Numbered from the stretch's first letter, positions 16,182 to 24,540 are shown. The stretch is DNA of 37,831 bases from Anaerofilum faecale (GCA_019114265.1 DXFV01000035.1:1-37831), one strand, 5' to 3'. Notes: generated by a model from the sequence alone, not told the origin. A program made the numbers and translations.

Positions 16182-17456
16182 TCAGTACCGCCGGATACAG
16201 GCCTCACGCTCGGCGCCCACCGACACATACCGGATGCTGCCGCCCACCTGCTGCTCCAGGAACTGCACATAGTCCTGCGCGGCCTTGGGCAGGTCCTCCC
16301 AGCGGCGGCACTGGCTGATGTCGCAGTTCCAGCCGGGCAGGCTGGTATACACCGGCTTTGCGCGCAGCAGCGCCGAACCGGATGGGAACTCGGTGGTCTG
16401 TTTGCCGTCGATCTCGTAGGCGGTGCAGACCGGGATGCTCTCCCAGCCGGACAGAACGTCCAGCTTGGTGAGCGCCAGCTCGTCCGCCCCCTGCAGACGC
16501 ACGCCGTACCGGGAGGCGGGCACGTCGAACGGACCCACCCGGCGCGGACGTCCGGTGGCCGCTCCGTATTCGCCGCCTGCCTCGCGCAGACGCTCGGCCT
16601 CCTCGCCGCTCCATTCGCAGACAAAGGGACCTTCGCCCACACAGGTGGAATAGGCCTTCATCACGCCCACCGAGCAGCCCAGACGCCGCCCCGGAATGCC
16701 CGCGCCGATCGGGGCGTAGGCCGCGATGGTGGGCGAGGAGGAGGTGTAGGGATAGATGCCGAAGTCGATGTCGCGCAGCGCACCCAGCTGAGCCTCGAAC
16801 AGGATGCGCTTGCCGGCAGCTGCAGCACTGTCGAGGTAGCTGCCGGTGTCGCAGACAAACGGCGCCAGACGGCTGCCGTAGGTGTGCAGCCACTCCATCG
16901 CCTCGGCGGTGCTCATCGGGGCCGCGCCGTACATTCCCTCCAGCTGCAGGTTCTTCCAGGGCAGGATGGTCTCCAGACGCTGGGCCAGATAGCCTTTGTC
17001 CAGCAGATCGCCCATCCGCAGCGCTTTTTTCATATATTTGTCCCCGTACACCGGCGAGATGCCGCGGCGGGTGGAACCGAATTTCGCGTCGCCCAGACGG
17101 TCCTCCTCCAGACAGTCCTGCTGTACATGCCAGGGCATGCAGATGACGGCGCGGTCGCTGATCTTGAGGTTGTCGGGCGTGATCTGCACGCCCTTTTCCT
17201 GCAGGCGGCCGATCTCGCCGCACAGGTGAGCCAGGTCGATCACCATGCCCGCGCCCATCACGTTCACCACCTCCGGGCGAAGAATGCCCGACGGCAGCAG
17301 GTTCAGGATGAATTTGCCGCGCGGGTTCACCACCGTGTGACCGGCATTGTTGCCGCCCTGGTAGCGCACCACAATATCCTGCGTTTCGCACAGCAGGTCC
17401 ACCATGCGGCCCTTGCCCTCGTCGCCCCAGTTGATGCCTGTGATCGCTGTTAACAT
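16182..17456 (-). CDS. purA: Adenylosuccinate synthetase
   Basis: PurA joins IMP and aspartate, using GTP, to make adenylosuccinate on the way to AMP. The 424-residue protein starts with the GTP-binding loop in ITGINWGDEGKGRMVDLL, where Asp and the P-loop are conserved, then QGGNNAGHTVV with the catalytic His. Later come GSTRRGISPVYGDK, VGPFDVPASRYGVRL and LTKLDVLSGWESIPVC, all family landmarks. The start ATG at 17456 is preceded by AGGAGGAGTACAGGATA. The gene sits between the FMN-domain and GXGXG-domain genes of glutamate synthase, with gaps of 19 and 27 bases. purB, the enzyme acting next, is in the divergent operon at 21167. Confidence 0.96.
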   Translation of the reverse strand: MLTAITGINWGDEGKGRMVDLLCETQDIVVRYQGGNNAGHTVVNPRGKFILNLLPSGILRPEVVNVMGAGMVIDLAHLCGEIGRLQEKGVQITPDNLKISDRAVICMPWHVQQDCLEEDRLGDAKFGSTRRGISPVYGDKYMKKALRMGDLLDKGYLAQRLETILPWKNLQLEGMYGAAPMSTAEAMEWLHTYGSRLAPFVCDTGSYLDSAAAAGKRILFEAQLGALRDIDFGIYPYTSSSPTIAAYAPIGAGIPGRRLGCSVGVMKAYSTCVGEGPFVCEWSGEEAERLREAGGEYGAATGRPRRVGPFDVPASRYGVRLQGADELALTKLDVLSGWESIPVCTAYEIDGKQTTEFPSGSALLRAKPVYTSLPGWNCDISQCRRWEDLPKAAQDYVQFLEQQVGGSIRYVSVGAEREACIRRY

Positions 17457-17475
17457 ATCCTGTACTCCTCCTGTC

Positions 17476-18981
17476 TCATTCGCCCGCGTGCTGTACGCCC
17501 AGCACGCGCAGTTCGGTTTCCGAAAGGCCGATGCCGCGCAGCATCAGGCGGTTGCCCCGCAATGCGTCGATGGAATTGATGCCCATGCCGCCCATCATCT
17601 CCTGGATCTCGTGTGTCCAGGCGGTGACCAGATTATACAGGCGGTCGGCGGCCTGGCCGATGTCCAGACGGGCCACAAGGTCCGGCCGCTGAGACGCGAT
17701 CCCCCAGTTGCACAGACCGCGGTGACAGCTGCGGCAGAGATGGCACCCCATCGCCACCAGTGCGGCGGTGCCGATCGACACCGCGTCGGCGCCCAGCGCG
17801 ATGGCCTTGACCACGTCGGCGCTGGAGCGGATGGAACCGCTGACCACCAGCGACACACGGCCGCGGATCTGTTCGTCCCGCAGGCGCTGATCCACCGCCG
17901 CCAGTGCCAGCTCGATGGGAATACCCACGTTGTCCCGGATGCGCACCGGCGCGGCGCCGGTTCCGCCCGAAAAGCCGTCGATGGCGATGATGTCGGCGCC
18001 GCTGCGCGCGATGCCGCTGGCAATCGCCGCGATGTTGTGCACCGCCGCCACCTTGACGATGATGGGACGGGTGCCTCCGGTGGCCTCCTTCAGCGAGTCC
18101 ACCAGCTGGCGCAGGTCCTCGATGGAATAGATGTCGTGGTGGGGCGCCGGGCTGATCGCGTCGCTGCCCGGCGGAATCATGCGGGTGCGTGCCACGTCCG
18201 CGGTGATCTTCTTGCCCGGCAGGTGGCCGCCGATGCCCGGCTTTGCGCCCTGTCCGATCTTGATCTCCACCGCCGCGCCGGCGTTCAGGTAGCGGGGATG
18301 CACGCCGAACCGCCCCGACGCCACCTGCACGATGGTGTTCTCGCCATAGGCGTAGAAATCCTCGTGCAGACCGCCCTCACCGGTGTTGTAGAAGGTGCCC
18401 AGCCGTTTGGCCGCTTTGGCCAGTGCTGCGTGGGCGTTGTAGCTGATGGCGCCGTAGCTCATGGCGGCAAACAGAATGGGGGTTTCCAGCTCCAGGCCGG
18501 GGACTTTCTGCGGCACAAGACGGCCGTTTTCGTCCCGGCACAGCGGCGCGTCCCGCCGGCCCAGGAAGGTGCGGGTTTCCATGGGTTCGCGCAGCGGGTC
18601 GATGGAGGGGTTGGTCACCTGGGAGGCGTTGATGAGCAGCCGGTCCCAGTAGGACGGCAGCGGCGCAGGACTGCCCATGCTGGACAGCAGCACGCCGCCC
18701 GTTTCGGCCTGGCGGTAGATCTGGCGCAGCAGACCCGGCTGCCAGCCCGCGCCCTCCCGCAGACGGTTGCGGGTGGGGGCGATGGCCAGCGCACGGGTGG
18801 GACAGGTGGCCACACACCGCTGGCAGTTGACGCATTTGCTCTCGTCGGCTGTCACCCGGCCAGTCTTTTCGTCCCAGCGGTGCACCTCGTTGGCACACTC
18901 GCGCACGCAGACCTTGCAGTTCACACAGCGGACAGGGTCGCGCAGGACCTCAAATTCCGGCCAGCAAAGCTCTGTTCTCAT
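17476..18981 (-). CDS. Glutamate synthase FMN/Fe-S subunit, archaeal type
   Basis: A 501-residue protein carrying the central FMN-binding barrel where 2-oxoglutarate and ammonia meet to give glutamate. At the N-terminus are two [4Fe-4S] ferredoxin motifs (Cys19-x2-Cys22-x2-Cys25-x3-Cys29 and CVNCQRCVATCP). The barrel includes AAMSYGAISYNAHAALAKAA, GQGAKPGIGGHLPG, IAIDGFSGGTGAAP and the cysteine cluster CHLCRSCHRGLCNWGIASQ, which matches the [3Fe-4S] site of GltB. Archaeal-type enzymes of this kind take electrons from the attached ferredoxin domain. The start ATG at 18979-18981 overlaps the stop of the amidotransferase gene by four bases. Together with the other two pieces it gives all domains of a large subunit; no separate NADPH subunit is seen. 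Confidence 0.92.
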   Translation of the reverse strand: MRTELCWPEFEVLRDPVRCVNCKVCVRECANEVHRWDEKTGRVTADESKCVNCQRCVATCPTRALAIAPTRNRLREGAGWQPGLLRQIYRQAETGGVLLSSMGSPAPLPSYWDRLLINASQVTNPSIDPLREPMETRTFLGRRDAPLCRDENGRLVPQKVPGLELETPILFAAMSYGAISYNAHAALAKAAKRLGTFYNTGEGGLHEDFYAYGENTIVQVASGRFGVHPRYLNAGAAVEIKIGQGAKPGIGGHLPGKKITADVARTRMIPPGSDAISPAPHHDIYSIEDLRQLVDSLKEATGGTRPIIVKVAAVHNIAAIASGIARSGADIIAIDGFSGGTGAAPVRIRDNVGIPIELALAAVDQRLRDEQIRGRVSLVVSGSIRSSADVVKAIALGADAVSIGTAALVAMGCHLCRSCHRGLCNWGIASQRPDLVARLDIGQAADRLYNLVTAWTHEIQEMMGGMGINSIDALRGNRLMLRGIGLSETELRVLGVQHAGE

Positions 18982-20075
18982 ACCTGCACCCCCTCGTTCA
19001 GCCGCACGATCACCGGCTCGCCCCCGCGGGGCGCCCACACCCGGTTCAGCTGCGGCTGGATGGTCCGGATGGCACATTCTTCACTGGCCACATAGAATGT
19101 ATCGCCCGCTTCCGCCGCCACCAGACTGCGCAGCTTCAGACGGTCGTTCAGCGCCATCAGGCCGCCCTCAAAGCCCAGCAGGATCGAGAACGGTCCGGTG
19201 ATGAGCAGGCTGGAAAATTTCCGCCGCAGACAGATCATCCGCTCGCGCTCCTCTTCGGGCATACGGGAGATGGTGTCCCAGAAGGGCGCGGCCACGATGG
19301 CGGCGGCCTCCTCCAGCGTCAGGCCCAGACGGCGCAGGAGATAGTCGAAAATATAGGCGATCACCTCGGTGTCGGTCAGCAGACTGCACCGGTAGCCGAA
19401 CATTTCCACCCAGCGGCGGTTGGCGTCGTAGGACGAGATCTCACCGTTGTGCACCACCGAGTAGTCCAGCAGCGCGAACGGATGCGCGCCGCCCCACCAG
19501 CCGGGCGTGTTGGTGGGATACCGGCCGTGTGCCGTCCAGCAGTAGCCCTCGTATTCCTCCAGACGGTAGAACTCGCCCACGTCCTCGGGATAGCCCACCG
19601 CCTTGAACACGCCCATGTTCTTGCCGCTGGAAAAAACATACGCGCCCTTCACCGTGCTGTTGATCCGCATCACGCACCGGGAGACGTACTCGGCCTCGTC
19701 CAGCTGGCAGTCGGCCAGCTTGTGGTGCAGCGGCTGCACGAAATAACGCCAGATCAGCGGCTCGTCCCGGATGGCCTTCACCTTGCGGGTGGGGATGCGG
19801 GAGAGGTTGACGATGTCAAAATGCCGCTGCAGAAATTCCTCACAGTCCCGCCGTGCGGTCTGGTCATCGAAAAACACATGCATTGCGAAATAGTCCTTGT
19901 ATCCCGGATAGATGCCATAGCCCGCGAAGCCACCGCCCAGACCGTTGGAGCGGTCGTGCATGGCGGCGATGGACTGCACGATGCGTCCTCCGTTCACCGG
20001 CGCGCCGCTGCGCGAGAAGATGCCCGAAATGGCACAGCCCGCCGGAATGCGCACCTGGCCCTCCCGTTTGAGCAT
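18978..20075 (-). CDS. Glutamate synthase glutamine amidotransferase subunit
   Basis: A 365-residue class II glutamine amidotransferase corresponding to the first domain of glutamate synthase, which frees ammonia from glutamine. The opening is MLKREGQVRIPAG then CAISGIFS: Cys14 is the expected nucleophile and must become the N-terminus by removal of a 13-residue leader. HDRSNGLGGGFAGYGIYP, the glutamine-binding WTAHGRYPTNTPGWWGGAHPF (split here as HGRYPTNTPG and GAHPF) and VVHNGEISSYDANRR are typical. I set the start at 20075, where AAGAGGGGGGATCACC precedes it; an in-frame ATG 38 codons upstream falls inside the leader terminator. It is the first gene of the operon, and its stop overlaps the next start. 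Confidence 0.88.
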   Translation of the reverse strand: MLKREGQVRIPAGCAISGIFSRSGAPVNGGRIVQSIAAMHDRSNGLGGGFAGYGIYPGYKDYFAMHVFFDDQTARRDCEEFLQRHFDIVNLSRIPTRKVKAIRDEPLIWRYFVQPLHHKLADCQLDEAEYVSRCVMRINSTVKGAYVFSSGKNMGVFKAVGYPEDVGEFYRLEEYEGYCWTAHGRYPTNTPGWWGGAHPFALLDYSVVHNGEISSYDANRRWVEMFGYRCSLLTDTEVIAYIFDYLLRRLGLTLEEAAAIVAAPFWDTISRMPEEERERMICLRRKFSSLLITGPFSILLGFEGGLMALNDRLKLRSLVAAEAGDTFYVASEECAIRTIQPQLNRVWAPRGGEPVIVRLNEGVQV

Positions 20076-20107
20076 GGTGATCCCCCCTCTTGTATCTTTA
20101 ACAACAG

Positions 20108-20159
20108 AAAAGGCGCCCATGCGGCAGTTCCACCCGGGAACCAACGCATGGACGCCTTT
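20108..20159 (-). terminator. Terminator in the leader of the glutamate synthase operon
   Basis: On the minus strand a 15-pair stem, AAAGGCGTCCATGCG with CGCATGGGCGCCTTT (one G-U), enclosing a GTTCC/GGAAC hairpin and followed by a T-rich stretch. It lies between the promoter and the ribosome-binding site of the first gene, so it can only act as an attenuator. Its 5' arm overlaps the smaller hairpin at 20148-20165, and the two cannot form together. Confidence 0.7.
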
Positions 20160-20165
20160 GTCCAT
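20148..20165 (-). promoter_or_regulatory. Antiterminator-like hairpin with ANTAR-type hexaloop
   Basis: In the minus-strand RNA, ATGGAC and GTCCAT form a perfect six-pair stem around the hexaloop AAAGGC, with A at position 1 and G at position 4. Known ANTAR protein targets are hairpins with a six-base loop bearing A1 and G4, the second of a pair overlapping a terminator. Only one such hairpin is seen here, at the very 5' end of the transcript. Confidence 0.45.
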
Positions 20166-20175
20166 CAATGCGGCC

Positions 20176-20205
20176 ATTATAGCACCCAACGTGCAAAAAA
20201 TGCAA
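20176..20205 (-). promoter_or_regulatory. Promoter of the glutamate synthase-purA-pyrG-purF operon
   Basis: On the minus strand TTGCAT (20200-20205), 18 bases, perfect TATAAT (20176-20181), with TG one base before the -10. The start should be near 20169, immediately upstream of the leader hairpins. Confidence 0.7.
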
Positions 20206-20295
20206 GCGGCCGCAAACGATTTTTACAGTTTTTCCAAGCCTGCGGCGGATGCGGCGCACGCATTTTGGCGAACACAACAAAAATTTTCATCCCCG

Positions 20296-20324
20296 TTGAC
20301 GAAGCGGGAAAACACGCCTATAAT
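20296..20324 (+). promoter_or_regulatory. Upstream promoter of purC
   Basis: TTGACG (20296-20301), 17 bases, perfect TATAAT (20319-20324). A transcript starting near 20331 meets a strong terminator about 50 bases later. Confidence 0.7.
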
Positions 20325-20342
20325 TATCCTGTTCGCAACAGC

Positions 20343-20383
20343 AATGGTGCTGGGTACCAAGGGGTATCCAGCGCCATTTTTTT
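20343..20383 (+). terminator. Terminator in the purC leader
   Basis: A 16-pair stem AATGGTGCTGGGTACC with GGTATCCAGCGCCATT (two G-U pairs), loop AAGG, then seven T. It lies between two promoters upstream of purC and would either attenuate purC or end a separate RNA of about 50 bases. Confidence 0.8.
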
Positions 20384-20384
20384 G

Positions 20385-20414
20385 TTGATTGCCGCGGCGC
20401 CTGTGCGCTACAAT
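20385..20414 (+). promoter_or_regulatory. Second promoter of purC
   Basis: TTGATT (20385-20390), 18 bases, TACAAT (20409-20414), directly after the leader terminator and about 20 bases before the purC start codon. Confidence 0.5.
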
Positions 20415-20433
20415 AAGTGAGGAGTGATCTGTT

Positions 20434-21147
20434 TTGGAGATTCGGGAGCAGCTGTACCAGGGAAAGGCCAAGCGCGTGTTTGCCACCGACGACGAAAGCC
20501 TGGTTCTGGTGGACTACGAGGATGACGCCACCGCCGGCAACGGCGCCAAGAAAGGCACCATCGTGGGCAAGGGCGCCGTGAACAACCGCATGACCAATAT
20601 GCTGATGCAGCAACTGGCCGCCAAAGGCGTGCCCAACCACTTCGTCCGCGAGCTGGACGACCGCCGTACACTGGTGCGCAAGGTGCAGATCGTTCCGCTG
20701 GAGGTGATTGTGCGCAACATCGCCGCCGGCAGTCTGTCCGCCCGTCTGGGCCTGGAGGAAGGCGCCGTGCTGGCGCGTCCGGTGATCGAGTTCTGCTATA
20801 AGGACGACGCACTGGGCGACCCGATGGTGAACGACGACCACATCCTGGCCATCGGCGCGGCCACCGCCGAGGAGCTGGCCGCCATCCGGCGCATGGCGCT
20901 GCAGGTGAACGATTTCCTGCGCGAGCGGATGGCCGGAGCCGGCATCGAGCTGGTGGACTTCAAGCTGGAGTTCGGCCGCACGCCGGACGGCGAGGTGATT
21001 CTGGCCGATGAGATCAGCCCCGACACCTGCCGTTTCTGGGACAGCAAAACCCATGCGCATCTGGACAAAGACCTGTTCCGCCGCGATCTGGGCGGCGCCG
21101 AGGAGGCCTATCAGGAGGTCCTGCGCCGTCTTACGGCACAGAACTGA
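20434..21147 (+). CDS. purC: Phosphoribosylaminoimidazole-succinocarboxamide synthase
   Basis: PurC condenses CAIR with aspartate, using ATP, to SAICAR in purine synthesis. The 237-residue protein has EQLYQGKAKRVF at the start, DYEDDATAGNG, the family signature region PLEVIVRNIAAGSLSARLG, and LVDFKLEFGR with LADEISPDTCRFWD at the end, all typical of the bacterial single-domain enzyme. The start is TTG at 20434-20436: GAGGAG at 20419-20424 is at a suitable distance and no ATG fits. Two possible promoters and a terminator precede it. purB follows after 19 bases, so the two purine genes using aspartate nitrogen are neighbours. Confidence 0.95.
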   Translation: MEIREQLYQGKAKRVFATDDESLVLVDYEDDATAGNGAKKGTIVGKGAVNNRMTNMLMQQLAAKGVPNHFVRELDDRRTLVRKVQIVPLEVIVRNIAAGSLSARLGLEEGAVLARPVIEFCYKDDALGDPMVNDDHILAIGAATAEELAAIRRMALQVNDFLRERMAGAGIELVDFKLEFGRTPDGEVILADEISPDTCRFWDSKTHAHLDKDLFRRDLGGAEEAYQEVLRRLTAQN

Positions 21148-21166
21148 CACAAAGAGGAGGATATCC

Positions 21167-22600
21167 ATGCCGCACGACCGTTACCAAAGCCCGTTTTCCA
21201 CCCGCTATGCCAGCCGTGAGATGCAGGCCATCTTCTCGGACGACCACAAGTTCCGCACCTGGCGGCGGCTGTGGATCGCACTGGCACGCGCCGAGCAGGC
21301 GGAGGGTCTGCCCATCACCGACGCGCAGATCGCTCAGCTGGAGGCGCACAAGGACGACATCAACTACGAGGACGCCGCCCGCCGGGAGGCCGAATGCCGC
21401 CACGACGTGATGAGCCATGTATACGCCTACGGTCTGCAGTGCCCCGACGCAAAGGGCATCATCCATCTGGGCGCCACCAGCTGCTATGTGGGCGACAACA
21501 CCGACGTGCTCATCATGCGCGATGCGCTGGAGCTGGTGCGCAGCAAACTGCACAGCGTGATGGGGCTGCTGGCAAACTTTGCCCGCGCCCATGCCGACCA
21601 GCCCGCCCTCGCCTACACTCACCTGCAGCCCGCTCAGTTGACCACTGTCGGCAAGCGCGCCTGTCTGTGGCTGTACGACCTGTACCAGGACGAGCAGGAG
21701 ATCACCCACCGTCTGGAGAGTCTGCTGCTGCTGGGTTCCAAGGGAACCACCGGCACCCAGGCCAGCTTTCTGGAGCTGTTCGATGGTGACGAGAGCAAGG
21801 CCGATGCGGTGGAAAAGCGCATCGCCGCCGAGATGGGGATGCCCGGCACCGTGCCGGTATCCGGCCAGACCTACAGCCGCAAGGTGGACTATCAGGTGCT
21901 GAGCACCCTGAGCGGGGTGGCCCAGAGCGCCATGAAGTTCGCCACCGATCTGCGCCTTTTACAGAACTTCAAGGAGATGGAGGAACCATTTGAAAAAAGC
22001 CAGATCGGTTCCTCGGCCATGCCCTACAAGCGCAACCCGATGCGCAGCGAGCGCATCTGTGCGCTGGCGCGGTATGTGATGGCCGACGCGATCAACCCCG
22101 CCTTCACCGCCGGCTGCCAGTGGTTCGAGCGCACGCTGGACGATTCCGCCAACAAGCGCATCGCGGTGGCAGAGGCATTCCTGGCGGTGGACGGCATCCT
22201 GCAACTGATGCTGAGCGTCTGCGACGGACTGGTGGTATACCCGAGGATGATCCACGCCCGCGTGATGCGCGAGCTGCCCTTTATGGCCACCGAAAACATC
22301 ATGATGGACGCCGTCAAGCGCGGCGGAGACCGCCAGGCGCTGCACGAACGGCTGCGGGTGTACAGTCAGCAGGCGGCCCGTGCCGTGAAAGAGGAGGGCG
22401 CGGAGAATCCGCTGCTGGACATGATCGCGGGCGATCCCGCCTTCGGTGTGACCCGCGCCGAGCTGGACGCCGTGCTGGAGCCGTCCCGCTATGTGGGCCT
22501 TGCTCCCCAGCAGACCCGCCGCTTCCTGGACGAGACGATCCAGCCGCTGCTGGACCGCTTTGCCAACGATCTGGACCAGCGCGCCGTGCTGACCGTATAA
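21167..22600 (+). CDS. purB: Adenylosuccinate lyase
   Basis: PurB removes fumarate from SAICAR and from adenylosuccinate, serving both the IMP and the AMP branch, and thus follows PurC and PurA. The 477-residue protein belongs to the fumarase/aspartase superfamily: the first conserved region includes YEDAARREAECRHDVMSHVYAY, the second LAYTHLQPAQLTTVGKRA, and the signature GSSAMPYKRNPMRSERI holds the mobile-loop serine and the K-x-N motif. The start ATG at 21167 follows AGAGGAGGATATCC. The length and the HDVMSH motif match the long PurB form. glnA starts 25 bases after the stop, so purC, purB, glnA and the ANTAR gene probably form one transcript. Confidence 0.96.
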   Translation: MPHDRYQSPFSTRYASREMQAIFSDDHKFRTWRRLWIALARAEQAEGLPITDAQIAQLEAHKDDINYEDAARREAECRHDVMSHVYAYGLQCPDAKGIIHLGATSCYVGDNTDVLIMRDALELVRSKLHSVMGLLANFARAHADQPALAYTHLQPAQLTTVGKRACLWLYDLYQDEQEITHRLESLLLLGSKGTTGTQASFLELFDGDESKADAVEKRIAAEMGMPGTVPVSGQTYSRKVDYQVLSTLSGVAQSAMKFATDLRLLQNFKEMEEPFEKSQIGSSAMPYKRNPMRSERICALARYVMADAINPAFTAGCQWFERTLDDSANKRIAVAEAFLAVDGILQLMLSVCDGLVVYPRMIHARVMRELPFMATENIMMDAVKRGGDRQALHERLRVYSQQAARAVKEEGAENPLLDMIAGDPAFGVTRAELDAVLEPSRYVGLAPQQTRRFLDETIQPLLDRFANDLDQRAVLTV

Positions 22601-22625
22601 ACCGATTGCAGACGGAGGTGTTACC

Positions 22626-23927
22626 ATGAACCATCGCGCCGAGGAGATGCTCCGCTTTGTGGAAGAGAACGACATCAAATTCATCCGGCTGGCCTTCTGC
22701 GACATTTTCGGAGTGCAGAAGAACATTGCCATCATGGCATCCCAGCTGCCCGCCGCCATCCGTCAGGGCATTTCGTTCGACGCCTCGGCCATCCGGGGCT
22801 TTTCCAACGTAGAGGAGTCGGACCTGTTTCTCATCCCCGACCTCGACACCTTTGCCCTGATGCCGTGGCGTCCGTCGCAGGGGTGTGTGGGACGGTTTTT
22901 CTGCAACATCTGTTATCCCGACGGCCGTCCCTTTGAGGGCGACAGCCGCCGCCTTTTGCAGAACCTCACCCAGCGCGCCGCTCAGGCCGGGCTGTCGTTC
23001 CAGGTTGGTCCGGAATGCGAGTTTTACCTGTTCAAGACCGACGCCGACGGCGAGCCGCTGCTGGAGCCCTACGACCGGGCCGGCTACTTCGACATCTCGC
23101 CGGTGGACAAGGGCGAGAACGTGCGCCGGGAGATCTGTCTGGCTCTGGAAGAGATGGGTGTGCAGCCCGAGCGCAGCCACCACGAGCAGGGGCCGGGACA
23201 GAACGAGATCGACTTCCACTGCTCCTCGCCGCTGCGGGCGGCCGACCACCTGATGACCCTGCGCACCGCCGTGAAGGCCATCAGCGCGCAGAACGGCCTG
23301 TACGCTTCCTTTCTGCCCAAACCTCTGCCCGACAAAAGCGGCAGCGGCCTGCACATCAACCTGTCGCTCTACCGCGACGGGCACAACCTGTTCGAGGATT
23401 TCCAGCACCATCCCCACCCCGAGGCCGCCAGCTTTCTGGCTGGCATTCTGGCGCACATGGGCGAAATCACCGCGATAGCCAATCCCCTGCCCGGCAGCTA
23501 CCGCCGCTTCGGCAGCTGTGAGGCTCCCACCGCCGTGAACTGGTCCAGCCAGAACCGCTCGACACTGGTGCGCATTCCCGCCGCTTCCGGGAACGACTGC
23601 CGCATCGAGGTGCGCTCGCCCGACCCCGCCTGCAACCCGTACAGCACCATTCTGCTTCTGCTGGAGGCGGGTTTGGAGGGCATCGAACAGAAACTTCCTC
23701 TGTCCGCCGCCTGCACCGGGGACGCACGCCTTGCCGACGATCCCCGCCTGCCCTCCTCGCTGGGACAGGCGCTGGATCGGATGCAGCAGAGCGCCTTTGT
23801 GCGCCGTGCGCTGCCGTCCCGCCTGATCGAGAGCTTTATACAGGCAAAACGGGAGGAATTTGCGCGCTACGAGTCCTCGGGCGACCGGGACCGCTACGAG
23901 CAGCAGCACTACTTCCGCATCGTGTGA
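22626..23927 (+). CDS. glnA: Glutamine synthetase type I
   Basis: The 433-residue enzyme makes glutamine from glutamate, ammonia and ATP. The N-terminal domain has IKFIRLAFCDIFGVQKN; the catalytic domain has FQVGPECEFYLF (metal ligands), SHHEQGPGQNEIDF, SGSGLHINLSL (metal-binding His), PGSYRRFG and the arginine-rich region NRSTLVRIPAASG followed by CRIEVRSPDPACNPYSTI. The short length and absence of the long C-terminal part with the adenylylated tyrosine point to the alpha form, not controlled by adenylylation. The start ATG follows GACGGAGGTGTTACC. The next gene encodes an ANTAR regulator, an arrangement known in clostridia where such a protein acts on nitrogen assimilation RNAs. Confidence 0.93.
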   Translation: MNHRAEEMLRFVEENDIKFIRLAFCDIFGVQKNIAIMASQLPAAIRQGISFDASAIRGFSNVEESDLFLIPDLDTFALMPWRPSQGCVGRFFCNICYPDGRPFEGDSRRLLQNLTQRAAQAGLSFQVGPECEFYLFKTDADGEPLLEPYDRAGYFDISPVDKGENVRREICLALEEMGVQPERSHHEQGPGQNEIDFHCSSPLRAADHLMTLRTAVKAISAQNGLYASFLPKPLPDKSGSGLHINLSLYRDGHNLFEDFQHHPHPEAASFLAGILAHMGEITAIANPLPGSYRRFGSCEAPTAVNWSSQNRSTLVRIPAASGNDCRIEVRSPDPACNPYSTILLLLEAGLEGIEQKLPLSAACTGDARLADDPRLPSSLGQALDRMQQSAFVRRALPSRLIESFIQAKREEFARYESSGDRDRYEQQHYFRIV

Positions 23928-23957
23928 CCTGCACGCGGGACGAGAGGGGGCATGGGA

Positions 23958-24527
23958 ATGGACCGGATCTTGCTGGTCAGCGATGTGCGCGACCAGCCGA
24001 CGCTGACCGCACTGCTGCGGCAGGCGGGCCACTCCGCTATCGACTGCGCCGCCAGCGGCGGAGAAGCACGCCGCCGTCTGGCTGAAGGCAACTATACCCT
24101 TGTACTGATCAACGCGCCGCTGTCCGACGAGTTCGGGCGTGACCTGGCGCTCGTCTGCATCGACAAAACCGCCGCCGCGGTGGTTCTGCTGGCAGCCGCT
24201 GCTCAGGCCGACCGGGTGTCGGCAGGGCTGGAAAAACAGGGCGTCTGCGTGCTGGCAAAGCCCATCGGAAAACAGCTGCTGACCCAGAGCCTGCGGCTGG
24301 TGATGGCGGCCAGCACGCGATTGCAGGCGCTGGAAAAACGCAACCGTCAGCTCACCCGCAAGCTGGAGAACATCCAGTATATCGGCCGCGCCAAGTGCGC
24401 CCTGATTCAGTACCGCGGGATGACCGAGCCGCAGGCCCATCACTACATCGAGCAGATGGCCATGGACCACCGCGTGACCGCGCGGGACATCGCGGCCGAC
24501 ATCCTGCACACCTTTGAGGACGAATAA
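23958..24527 (+). CDS. ANTAR-domain RNA-binding regulator with degenerate receiver
   Basis: A 189-residue protein with an N-terminal receiver-like domain (about 1-120), a coiled coil around LQALEKRNRQLTRKLENIQ and a C-terminal ANTAR domain (about 135-187: KCALIQYRGMTEPQAHHYIE and AMDHRVTARDIAADIL). ANTAR proteins bind paired hairpins in leader RNA and prevent termination. The receiver keeps the lysine (LAKPIG), but the phosphoacceptor strand reads LVLINAPLSDEFG, where Asn or Ala stands in place of Asp, so ordinary phosphorylation is unlikely; it may sense a ligand or partner instead. I choose the ATG at 23958 because GAGAGGGGGC is then 7 bases away; the ATG at 23952 is too close. It follows glnA and may govern the leaders of glnN and the glutamate synthase operon. 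Confidence 0.85.
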   Translation: MDRILLVSDVRDQPTLTALLRQAGHSAIDCAASGGEARRRLAEGNYTLVLINAPLSDEFGRDLALVCIDKTAAAVVLLAAAAQADRVSAGLEKQGVCVLAKPIGKQLLTQSLRLVMAASTRLQALEKRNRQLTRKLENIQYIGRAKCALIQYRGMTEPQAHHYIEQMAMDHRVTARDIAADILHTFEDE

Positions 24528-24540
24528 CACACCGCAAGCA

